Source: Chryseobacterium sp. (GTDB lineage: Bacteria > Bacteroidota > Bacteroidia > Flavobacteriales > Weeksellaceae). From it: 8,276 nucleotides of DNA. The stretch covers positions 1 to 8,276 of the forward strand of contig JASLCD010000150.1 of the NCBI GenBank assembly GCA_030146295.1. The letters run 5' to 3'. The notes beneath the pieces were generated by a model. That model was not told the DNA's origin and did not search any database. It was given only the letters and a program-made list of their open reading frames with translations. Shown piece by piece: positions 1 through 5,658 of this stretch (its first letter is position 1; every line of letters starts with the position of its first letter). Both the position numbers and the translations under genes were made by a program.

Positions 1-399
1 TCTGGTTTCTCCTCTCTTCAAAAGTCTTTCAACCAAAATTTTATCCTCCACTACCAATGCAAGACAGATGTCTATCTTGTCATTCAGCTCTTCCTTAACG
101 ATTTTTTCCAATGCTTCAGTCTGAGCAGTGGTTCTTGGATATCCATCAAAGATGAAACCGTTGGTGTCAGTAGGTTTTCTAAGCTCATCAATCAGCATAT
201 CTGTCGTTACCTGATCAGGAACCAATTCTCCCTTATCGATGTAGGACTTAGCCAGTTTCCCAAGCTCAGTGTCATTTTTCATGTTGTATCTGAAAAGATC
301 ACCTGTTGAAACCTGCTTTAAGTTGAATTTTTCGATTAGATTCTGGGCTTGTGTTCCTTTTCCACTTCCTGGAGGGCCGAACAGAACAATGTTTATCAT
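1..399 (-). CDS. adk: Adenylate kinase, N-terminal 133 residues (gene runs off the window)
   Basis: Cytosolic adenylate kinase, which interconverts ATP + AMP and 2 ADP. Translating the minus strand from ATG at 399-397 gives an open frame to the window edge. Visible are the P-loop GPPGSGKGT (residues 8-16), the AMP-binding STGDLFR (31-37), FDGYPRT (84-90) and, at the cut, RLLKRGETR, the entry to the LID region. About a third of a normal 190-215 residue enzyme is missing only because the window ends. It lies 131 bases downstream of hpt on the same strand; hpt next to adk is an arrangement I remember from flavobacteria. I saw no perfect TAnnTTTG box just upstream, so read-through from hpt is possible. 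Identification is very secure. Confidence 0.96.
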   Translation of the reverse strand, partial: MINIVLFGPPGSGKGTQAQNLIEKFNLKQVSTGDLFRYNMKNDTELGKLAKSYIDKGELVPDQVTTDMLIDELRKPTDTNGFIFDGYPRTTAQTEALEKIVKEELNDKIDICLALVVEDKILVERLLKRGETR

Positions 400-494
400 A
401 ATGTTGATTCGCTTCCGGTCTTTAGTGATGATATGACTGTTGACCTTTAGCTTTTTTAAGTTAATATTTTACTTTTATTTCGATTAAGTTTTAA

Positions 495-519
495 AGCTAA
501 CAGCCAATAGCCGGTAGCT
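495..519. repeat. Short imperfect palindrome between hpt and adk
   Basis: On the plus strand the arms are AGCTA (495-499) and TAGCT (515-519). Between them are two related units, CAGCC and TAGCC. It lies 12 bases past the hpt stop and could be a weak 3'-end hairpin or a small dispersed repeat. The stem is only 5 bp and no T-run follows, so I do not call it a terminator. Confidence 0.35.
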
Positions 520-530
520 AATGACAATGA

Positions 531-1085
531 TTAATGGTTGATTTTTCCGTCCTCCAATTGGTATAAATTAGGTAGGTTTCTTCCCAATTCATCATAATCC
601 AATCCATAACCAAGTACGAATTTGTTTGGAATTTCCTTTCCAATGTAATCCAACTTGAAATCCTTCTTGTAAATCTCAGGTTTCAATAAGAAACTTGCGA
701 GTTTTACAGATTTAGGACGTTGTGTTTCCTTGAAATACTTAAAAAGACTCTCTACAGTGTTTCCTGTGTCAACGATATCTTCTACAAGAATAATGTGACG
801 GTCTCTTACATCCTTTGTCAGTTCCATTTTCTGGTAAACAATTCCCGTGGATTCAGTTCCCACATAAGAACTCATTTGAATGAAAGCAATCTCGCATTCA
901 CCCGGGTAGTACTTCAAAAGATCTGAGAAGAACATGATTACTCCGTTCAAAACGCCAATGAAAACAGGAACTTCATCCTTGTAATCTTCATAAATTCTTA
1001 ACGCTGTCTTTTTTACAATTTCCTGAATTTCGGCATCCTCTAAATAAGGAACGAAAGTTTTGTCGTGAACTTTAATGCTTTCCAT
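531..1085 (-). CDS. hpt: Hypoxanthine phosphoribosyltransferase
   Basis: Purine-salvage enzyme that joins hypoxanthine or guanine to PRPP, giving IMP or GMP, in the cytosol. Counting from ATG 1085, the 184-residue protein has the flexible-loop region SSYVGTESTG (72-81), the PRPP-binding loop HIILVEDIVDTGNT (97-110) with the acidic pair E102-D103 and catalytic-type D106, a purine-side lysine in LLKPE (133-137), and KFVLGYGLDYDE (155-166). Length and motifs are those of a complete bacterial Hpt. The open frame extends 7 codons further to a TTG at 1106, but that TTG lies inside the -7 box TAACTTTG (1111-1104), so transcription must start downstream of it. I therefore take the ATG, which follows an A/T-rich leader and begins MESIKVHDKTF. 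It is divergent from the ABC-F gene and co-directional with adk. Confidence 0.95.
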   Translation of the reverse strand: MESIKVHDKTFVPYLEDAEIQEIVKKTALRIYEDYKDEVPVFIGVLNGVIMFFSDLLKYYPGECEIAFIQMSSYVGTESTGIVYQKMELTKDVRDRHIILVEDIVDTGNTVESLFKYFKETQRPKSVKLASFLLKPEIYKKDFKLDYIGKEIPNKFVLGYGLDYDELGRNLPNLYQLEDGKINH

Positions 1086-1103
1086 AAAATTTTTAGTAGT
1101 TGG

Positions 1104-1111
1104 CAAAGTTA
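1104..1111 (-). promoter_or_regulatory. hpt promoter, -7 box
   Basis: TAACTTTG on the minus strand matches the Bacteroidota -7 consensus TAnnTTTG exactly, 18 bases before the hpt ATG. I could not find a clear TTG or TTTG at the -33 position. The match decides the hpt start, because it covers the competing upstream TTG. Confidence 0.6.
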
Positions 1112-1368
1112 CGGATTTTTGATTAAAATACTTTCCTGTTTTTATCAGTTTGAAAGTTTAATGATTTTGGGATCGTAGAATTGAAGGGTACGATGAAGTC
1201 TGTTTAAATAATAATAAAGATAATTTTTTTAACGAGATAGAATGCTATAGCCTCAAAAAAAGGATGCCGGAAATGAATAAAAAGCACACTTGTTTGAAAT
1301 GGGGAATAAAAAGAGGATGATAAATGTCTTGGTAATTTATCAAAAAAATAGATATTCCGGAAAATGAG

Positions 1369-1376
1369 TATCTTTG
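1369..1376 (+). promoter_or_regulatory. ABC-F gene promoter, -7 box
   Basis: TATCTTTG matches TAnnTTTG exactly. Transcription would begin near 1383, leaving a leader of about 100 nt, long for this group and enough for regulation. No good -33 TTG is visible about 20 bases upstream, so the call rests on one box. Confidence 0.5.
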
Positions 1377-1435
1377 TACTTTCAAAACCCAAAATACGGA
1401 CATGTAGGATATCATTTCTTTCAGATTCAATACAA

Positions 1436-1455
1436 CAGTAACTAGAATGTTACTG
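1436..1455 (+). promoter_or_regulatory. Leader hairpin before the ABC-F gene
   Basis: CAGTAAC (1436-1442) and GTTACTG (1449-1455) form a perfect 7-bp stem with the 6-base loop TAGAAT. The ATG of the possible leader peptide (1447-1449) straddles the loop and the 3' arm, so folding would hide its start. No T-run follows, so it is not a terminator as drawn. Confidence 0.45.
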
Positions 1456-1473
1456 GCATTCAACCATTATTAA
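1447..1473 (+). CDS. Possible 8-residue leader peptide upstream of the ABC-F gene
   Basis: ATG 1447 opens a frame reading MLLAFNHY and stopping at TAA 1471-1473, 10 bases before the ABC-F ATG. Its start sits in the leader hairpin and its stop abuts the A-rich ribosome-entry stretch of the downstream gene. Leader peptides are known to control several antibiotic-resistance ABC-F genes by ribosome stalling, which makes this worth marking. A frame this short can arise by chance and it has no obvious ribosome binding site, so it is a candidate only. Confidence 0.3.
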   Translation: MLLAFNHY

Positions 1474-1483
1474 GAAAGAAATC

Positions 1484-3073
1484 ATGATTTTACTACAAAA
1501 TATATCCTTTGGGTTTCCGGGAGGAGATCTACTATTTACTAATATCAATTTTACAATACCCTCTCACACCAAATCTGCTTTGGTGGGAAGCAACGGCATG
1601 GGGAAATCGACCCTGCTGAAAATGATCACAGATGAAATACAGCCTTTAGAAGGACAGGTTACCATTCAAGGCAATCTCTTTTATATTCCTCAGATGTTTG
1701 GAAACTTTAATCATCTTACCCTTGCTGAATGTCTGAGAATAGATCAGAAGCTGAATGCGCTCCAGAAAATCACTAATGGAGTAGTGGATGACATCTATTT
1801 TGAAATACTCAATGATGATTGGGACATTGAAGAACGATGCCGGCAGGCGTTAGAATACTGGGGGCTTGATGCTTTTGAACTGACTCAGAAACTGGATGGT
1901 TTGAGCGGTGGCCAGAAGACTAAGGTTTTTCTTGCCGGAATTCAGATCCATCAGCCTGATATCATTATATTGGATGAACCGACCAATCATCTGGATCTTG
2001 AAGGACGAAAGTTATTATATCACCTTATTGATAAAACAGATGCAACAATTGTTATCGTAAGCCATGACCGAACTTTGCTGAATCTTGTTGATACTATATT
2101 TGAGCTAAGTAATCAGGGAATTGCCACATATGGAGGGAATTATGATTTTTATGCAGAACAAAAAGAAGTAGAGGAAGAAGCTTTGCATAATGATATCCAT
2201 GCAAAAGAACGGGCCCTGAAAAAAGCAAAAGAGAAAGAAAGAGAAACGCTGGAACGCAAGCAGAAACTGGATGCGAAAGGAAAGAACAAGCAGGAGAAAT
2301 CCGGAGTTGCACGAATTATGATGAATACCCTTCGGAATAATGCTGAAAAAAATAGCTCAAAGCTGAAAAGTGTTCATGCAGAGAAAATCAGTGGAATTTC
2401 AGATGGTTTAAAAAATTTGCGTTCCTCGGTAAAGAATTCCGAGCAGATGAAAGTGTATTTCAACGATTCCAATCTGCATTCGGGAAAGATTTTAATTACA
2501 GCTGAAGATCTTAATTTCAATTATGGAAATGGGGAGCTTTGGAAAGAAAATCTTAATCTTGAAATCCGGAGTGGAGACAGAATCTCAATCAAAGGAGGAA
2601 ATGGTTCCGGAAAAACTACGCTGATAAAAATTCTTCTGGGAAATACTGAACCTTCGGAAGGCAGAATAAACAGAGCAGAATTCAATAGTATTTATATTGA
2701 TCAGGAGTATTCCCTGATTGATCATGATGCAACTCTTTATGACTTTGTCCAGACTTTCAATGACAGTGCATTACAGGAATCCGAAGTGAAAACATTATTA
2801 TCCAGATTTCTGTTTGCTAAAGACACGTGGGATAAGAAATGCGGTATGCTGAGCGGAGGTGAGCGTCTGCGGTTGCTTCTTTGTGGCCTTTCCATCAGCA
2901 ATAAAGCTCCTGATATGATCATTCTTGATGAGCCTACCAATAACCTGGACCTGCAGAATGTAGAAATTCTCACCAATTCTATCAAAGATTATCACGGAAC
3001 GTTGGTAGTGATATCTCATGATGAAGTTTTTCTGCAAGAAATTGGTATTGATCAGAAATTGATACTGGGCTGA
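1484..3073 (+). CDS. ABC-F family ATPase (ribosome-associated type), 529 residues
   Basis: Soluble protein with two ATP-binding cassettes and no membrane segments, the ABC-F layout; these proteins act on the ribosome at the E site, in translation control or in protection from antibiotics. Domain 1 has Walker A GSNGMGKST (35-43), Q-loop Q70, signature LSGGQ (140-144), Walker B IIILDEPTNHLD (160-171, catalytic E165) and switch H194. A strongly charged helical linker follows (about 225-325, rich in Lys and Glu). Domain 2 has GGNGSGKTT (371-379), LSGGE (456-460), MIILDEPTNNLD (478-489, E483) and H512. Both sites look active. The A-rich stretch AAGAAAGAA just before ATG 1484 is the only ribosome-entry signal. 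I cannot tell a housekeeping factor such as EttA or Uup from a resistance type; the linker does not read to me as a standard EttA, and the long leader with a possible peptide leans towards inducible expression. Confidence 0.93.
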   Translation: MILLQNISFGFPGGDLLFTNINFTIPSHTKSALVGSNGMGKSTLLKMITDEIQPLEGQVTIQGNLFYIPQMFGNFNHLTLAECLRIDQKLNALQKITNGVVDDIYFEILNDDWDIEERCRQALEYWGLDAFELTQKLDGLSGGQKTKVFLAGIQIHQPDIIILDEPTNHLDLEGRKLLYHLIDKTDATIVIVSHDRTLLNLVDTIFELSNQGIATYGGNYDFYAEQKEVEEEALHNDIHAKERALKKAKEKERETLERKQKLDAKGKNKQEKSGVARIMMNTLRNNAEKNSSKLKSVHAEKISGISDGLKNLRSSVKNSEQMKVYFNDSNLHSGKILITAEDLNFNYGNGELWKENLNLEIRSGDRISIKGGNGSGKTTLIKILLGNTEPSEGRINRAEFNSIYIDQEYSLIDHDATLYDFVQTFNDSALQESEVKTLLSRFLFAKDTWDKKCGMLSGGERLRLLLCGLSISNKAPDMIILDEPTNNLDLQNVEILTNSIKDYHGTLVVISHDEVFLQEIGIDQKLILG

Positions 3074-3143
3074 TCAGATTATTTCTCACCGATTTGGCAG
3101 ATTACGAGGGTGATAGTATAATACTGTGAGTGTATTCAATAGA

Positions 3144-3196
3144 GGCGGGCTTTAGCCCGCCCTTCAATACCAATAAAAATCCACTGGCTTCAGCCA
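3144..3196. repeat. Two-hairpin palindromic element in the convergent gap
   Basis: GGCGGGC (3144-3150), loop TTTA, GCCCGCC (3155-3161) forms a 7-bp GC stem, and GTATT (3132-3136) with AATAC (3166-3170) may extend it. A second small hairpin, TGGC-TTCA-GCCA, spans 3185-3196. GC-rich paired palindromes of this GGCTTTAGCC type recur between genes in Chryseobacterium genomes as I remember them, so this is probably a dispersed REP-like element. Lying between the 3' ends of the ABC-F and HEAT-like genes, it may also end both transcripts. No transposase is linked to it. Confidence 0.6.
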
Positions 3197-3215
3197 AAAC
3201 TTATAAAATAAAATA

Positions 3216-3734
3216 TTATTTCTTCGTTTTCTTAATGGCATCCAGATAGATTTTCTTGATGCTGTTTTTCTTTTCTTTCTCGCTGATTGTTTCAAGAGTT
3301 GTAAGCAGGGTAGCGTTGTGAGTGGTCTTCAGTTTCAAAATTTCTCCCAATGCAAATGCAGCACTCCAGCGTACCACAGTCCCTTCATGATCTGTATTAC
3401 CCAAAAGGTTACTAATTGCTTGATCAAGATTTTCAGGGAATAAATGCGCAGTGTTGCCTATTACTTTAGCACTTTCCCATTGTATTCTGGGTGCTTTTTC
3501 TGTAAGCGTTTGAGTGACAAATGAAAATACGGTTTCATCTGCAAGGCTAGGATTTTGCTTCGTAGCATATTCCAGAGCTTCGATACAGGTCGCTTTTATG
3601 GGGTCTTTTGATTTTTCAGCGAAAGCAATCAGTTCATCGGTGGGTAAAGAAGCATCCATAATCCATTTGCTGATAAGGTCCACCTTTTCTTTTGATTTTA
3701 CAGTTTTGTCTTTGATAAGTTCTTCTATCGTCAC
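3216..3734 (-). CDS. HEAT-repeat-like alpha-helical protein, 172 residues
   Basis: A predicted all-helical cytosolic protein of unknown function. Successive amphipathic helix pairs, such as PIKATCIEALEYA (44-56), RIQWESAKVIGNTA and VVRWSAAFALGEIL, have the W/R-x-x-A-A-x-A-L-G spacing of HEAT or armadillo repeats, which usually serve as protein-binding scaffolds. The start is GTG at 3734-3732; in frame upstream there is a TGA seven codons earlier and no ATG, and the next internal Met is about residue 26, so GTG is the best choice. No signal peptide or membrane segment. A one-mismatch -7 box, TAATTTAG (3768-3761, minus), lies upstream. The C-terminus is lysine-rich. It is separated by 115 bases from the kinase-like gene behind it and may be a separate unit. 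Confidence 0.82.
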   Translation of the reverse strand: MTIEELIKDKTVKSKEKVDLISKWIMDASLPTDELIAFAEKSKDPIKATCIEALEYATKQNPSLADETVFSFVTQTLTEKAPRIQWESAKVIGNTAHLFPENLDQAISNLLGNTDHEGTVVRWSAAFALGEILKLKTTHNATLLTTLETISEKEKKNSIKKIYLDAIKKTKK

Positions 3735-3789
3735 GGGGATTGATTTAGTTTTTCAGGGTCCTAAATTAGCAAATCCTCTGCAAGTAACA

Positions 3790-3836
3790 TCACTTTTGTC
3801 ATTGCGAACAAAATCTAAAAATTTTCGAACGTAGTA
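3790..3836. repeat. Possible degenerate dispersed repeat (GTCATTGCGA type)
   Basis: The plus strand around 3798-3808 reads GTCATTGCGAA, followed by CGAACG at about 3825-3830. This resembles the GTCATTGCGA-starting intergenic repeats I remember from Bacteroidota genomes. It lies between two co-directional genes and no gene can be read through it. The identification rests on a short string only. Confidence 0.25.
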
Positions 3837-3849
3837 CATGAAGCAGACT

Positions 3850-4407
3850 CTACTTTGGCTGCAGGTTTCTCTGTTTTATTGTATCCAGAATAAGGTCCAT
3901 TTTTTGAGAGAGCTCATAGTCTCCCGAAAGCTCAATTAATGGGGTGTTTATCCCCGATAGCCATTCCAGATGAGCTTTTAACGTTCTGCTGGCAACGCCG
4001 GTATTGTGGTCATAATCCTTTGCCCAATCCATAAACTCCTGAAATTTTTCTGTCCGTTCAGGATTTGTGGTAATTTCATCACCATATCTTTCATATTCTC
4101 TCTTTCTCAGTCTTTCCATTCTGAGTTCCGGAGGAAGATAGAGAAATATAATAAGGTCGAATGCGGGAAATACATTTTCACCCCAATGGATCATCGAACC
4201 TCCGAAAATCCAGTTTTCAGTCGTATGAAGTATATCGGAAACAGTGGAATTCCTTGTTTCAGGATTTTGTCTTTCTGTAAAAGGTTTTTCAGTTTTTAAC
4301 CAAAAGAAATCGTCACTGTCAAAATATTCAATATCGAGTTCTTTGGATAATGCTTTTCCTAAAGTAGTAACTCCGGAACCGGAAGCTCCGAAAATATGAA
4401 TTCTCAT
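3850..4407 (-). CDS. P-loop kinase-like protein with an altered Walker A, 185 residues
   Basis: Looks like a small nucleotide or adenylate-kinase-like P-loop protein; the substrate is unknown. The N-terminus MRIHIFGASGSGVTT has the beta strand and glycine-rich loop (G7-G12), but the invariant lysine of GxxxxGK[ST] is replaced by V13. Further on are YFDSDDFFW (28-36), where a kinase binds its substrate, WIFGGSM (66-72), and the strand LIIFLYLPPELRMERLRKREYERYG, like the hydrophobic strand and arginine-rich lid helix of adenylate and shikimate kinases. I recall relatives with GASGSGTTTLG, annotated as AAA-family or adenylate-kinase-like proteins, so the lost lysine may be a family trait rather than decay. 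ATG 4407 is the natural start. It lies 54 bases downstream of the hydrolase gene on the same strand, so co-transcription is likely. Confidence 0.85.
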   Translation of the reverse strand: MRIHIFGASGSGVTTLGKALSKELDIEYFDSDDFFWLKTEKPFTERQNPETRNSTVSDILHTTENWIFGGSMIHWGENVFPAFDLIIFLYLPPELRMERLRKREYERYGDEITTNPERTEKFQEFMDWAKDYDHNTGVASRTLKAHLEWLSGINTPLIELSGDYELSQKMDLILDTIKQRNLQPK

Positions 4408-4461
4408 AATGTTTAAATTTATTAAATCTGCGAAATCTTTATGATCTGTGAGAGATTCTTT

Positions 4462-5385
4462 CTATTTTGTCATCCAATCATAAATTTCATTCAGCAACTG
4501 TTCCCGTATTTCCTCATTCAAAATCTCGTGGCGCATATCCGGATAGATCTTTACTTCTACATGCTGGAAACCGTCAGCTTTTAAATGGTTGACTGTATGC
4601 ATCACACCTTTTCCAAAATCACCGATCGGATCATTCTGTCCGCTGATAAACAAGAAAGGGAATGACTTTGAAATAGAAGAAGCCCAGTTCCTTGCCGTTG
4701 CTTTTTTATAAATGGTAAATAGAGTATAAAAAGCATTATGAGTAAAAGGAATTCCGCAAAGTTGATCTTGTTCAAAAGCTTTTCTGTTTTGAGGATTTAC
4801 ACTCAGCCAGCTGGTTGCACTGAAGTCTTTATCCTTTTTAAACTGTTTGTTATTGACACTCGTAAAAACAGAATTCAAAAAAGTACGGTGATGAGGGGCA
4901 ATAGCATTGGCTAATGATAAATAGCCTCTCAATACATCTATCCCTGGTAAAGGTCCGCCGGTTCCGGTAATAATGGCCCCGGAAAATTGACGGCTTGCCT
5001 TTTGAAGAGGACAGCGCGTAATAAAAGATCCCATGGAATGTCCCAAAATAAAATGAGGAACGTCCGGATATTGCCCAGCCAGATGATTGGCCATCATTTC
5101 CGCATCTGCCACAAGCCTTTCATCCGGTTTGTCAAGCTGGAAGAAACCAATCTCTTTTTTCTCCTTTACAGATTTTCCATGTCCCAAATGATCATATGTC
5201 AGTACAGCAATTCCATGGCTGGCAAAATAGGCTGCAATCTCTGCATATCTTCCGCTGTGTTCCTGCATACCATGAACCATAAGCAGCGTGGCTTTTACGG
5301 TTTCCGGAGAAAACAGCGTGTAGAAAAGCTGGGAGCTGCTGTTTATTTTTGAGGGTAGATAGGCTGATGTTTGTGATGGGGTCAT
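4462..5385 (-). CDS. Alpha/beta hydrolase, monoacylglycerol lipase-like (lysophospholipase family)
   Basis: A serine hydrolase of the PldB/monoglyceride lipase type, predicted to cleave acyl esters of monoacylglycerols or lysophospholipids. In the 307 residues, the oxyanion-hole motif HGMQEHSGRY lies at 38-47, YDHLGHGKS at 64-72, the nucleophile elbow GHSMG at 115-119 (Ser117), the acidic residue in SGQNDPIG at 248-255 (Asp252) and the catalytic His in DMRHEI at 283-288 (His286). The region 150-235 is the variable cap over the active site. There is no convincing signal peptide, so it probably acts in the cytosol. Length is normal for the family. The start ATG 5385 lies 21 bases from a perfect -7 box. 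It is followed closely by the kinase-like gene. Substrate is not deducible from sequence. Confidence 0.93.
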   Translation of the reverse strand: MTPSQTSAYLPSKINSSSQLFYTLFSPETVKATLLMVHGMQEHSGRYAEIAAYFASHGIAVLTYDHLGHGKSVKEKKEIGFFQLDKPDERLVADAEMMANHLAGQYPDVPHFILGHSMGSFITRCPLQKASRQFSGAIITGTGGPLPGIDVLRGYLSLANAIAPHHRTFLNSVFTSVNNKQFKKDKDFSATSWLSVNPQNRKAFEQDQLCGIPFTHNAFYTLFTIYKKATARNWASSISKSFPFLFISGQNDPIGDFGKGVMHTVNHLKADGFQHVEVKIYPDMRHEILNEEIREQLLNEIYDWMTK

Positions 5386-5406
5386 AAAAATTTTTTAGAT
5401 GCTAAT

Positions 5407-5414
5407 CAAAGATA
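5407..5414 (-). promoter_or_regulatory. Promoter of the hydrolase gene, -7 box
   Basis: TATCTTTG on the minus strand is an exact TAnnTTTG match, giving a start site near 5400 and a leader of about 15 nt before ATG 5385. A -33 TTG at the right distance is not evident. Confidence 0.55.
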
Positions 5415-5540
5415 GAGGATGAGTAAGGGAATTACTAATAATTAGAAGAGAGATAGGAAACTTCTCTTTTGTGATCTTGGTGAACTGGCAAATAATTTAG
5501 ATCTTCAAATGTAGAGATTTTGACAAATTCTTATTAAAGA

Positions 5541-5556
5541 CCGGCATGGAACTTTG
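5541..5556 (+). promoter_or_regulatory. Sigma-54-like promoter sequence on the plus strand (weak)
   Basis: CCGGCATGGAACTTTGT resembles the RpoN pattern TGGCAYR-N4-TTGCW in the GG-C-A part of the -24 element, but the -12 element reads TTTGT instead of TTGC. The only frame after it is the 8-codon MKIQILLK (5582-5608), followed by the hairpin at 5613-5658. It might serve a short RNA or be what remains of a gene lost when the retron arrived. Confidence 0.25.
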
Positions 5557-5612
5557 TTTGTTATTCCATATAGTGTTTTTTATGAAGATTCAGATTTTGT
5601 TAAAATGAGAAT

Positions 5613-5658
5613 AAAATGCTCCGCTATATATTAATTCTAATAATTATGGGAGCATTTT
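5613..5658 (-). terminator. Hairpin at the end of the retron operon
   Basis: AAAATGCTCC (5613-5622) and GGAGCATTTT (5649-5658) form a perfect 10-bp stem; inside the 26-base loop an AT-only stem can form, so the effective loop is smaller. In the retron direction the first arm lies over the last codons of the reverse transcriptase gene and the second arm runs into TTTTA and further T-rich sequence. In the plus direction it ends in TTTTTG, so it may work both ways. It marks the left limit of the AT-rich cassette. Confidence 0.6.

Larger units (their letters stand above)
1107..1483. other. Divergent intergenic region between hpt and the ABC-F gene
   Basis: This gap carries the upstream part of the hpt promoter at its left edge and the ABC-F promoter and leader on the right (from about 1369). 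The middle, about 1120-1360, shows no gene I can support; frames read through it on the minus strand have low-complexity products. One inverted repeat, ATCGTA (1172-1177) with TACGAT (1189-1194), 11 bases apart, could be a protein-binding site, but nothing else supports that. Confidence 0.5.

Noticed and set aside
1204..1463. Two overlapping minus-strand frames upstream of the ABC-F gene
   Set aside because: Their products are Phe/Ile-rich low-complexity strings with no motif, and they lie opposite the ABC-F promoter and leader.
2094..3037. Minus-strand frames inside the ABC-F gene
   Set aside because: They are opposite-strand readings of a well-conserved coding sequence; none shows a domain.
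4987..5352. 121-codon plus-strand frame opposite the hydrolase gene
   Set aside because: Shadow of the hydrolase; its product is Cys/Arg-rich with no recognisable fold, whereas the minus strand has the full catalytic triad.
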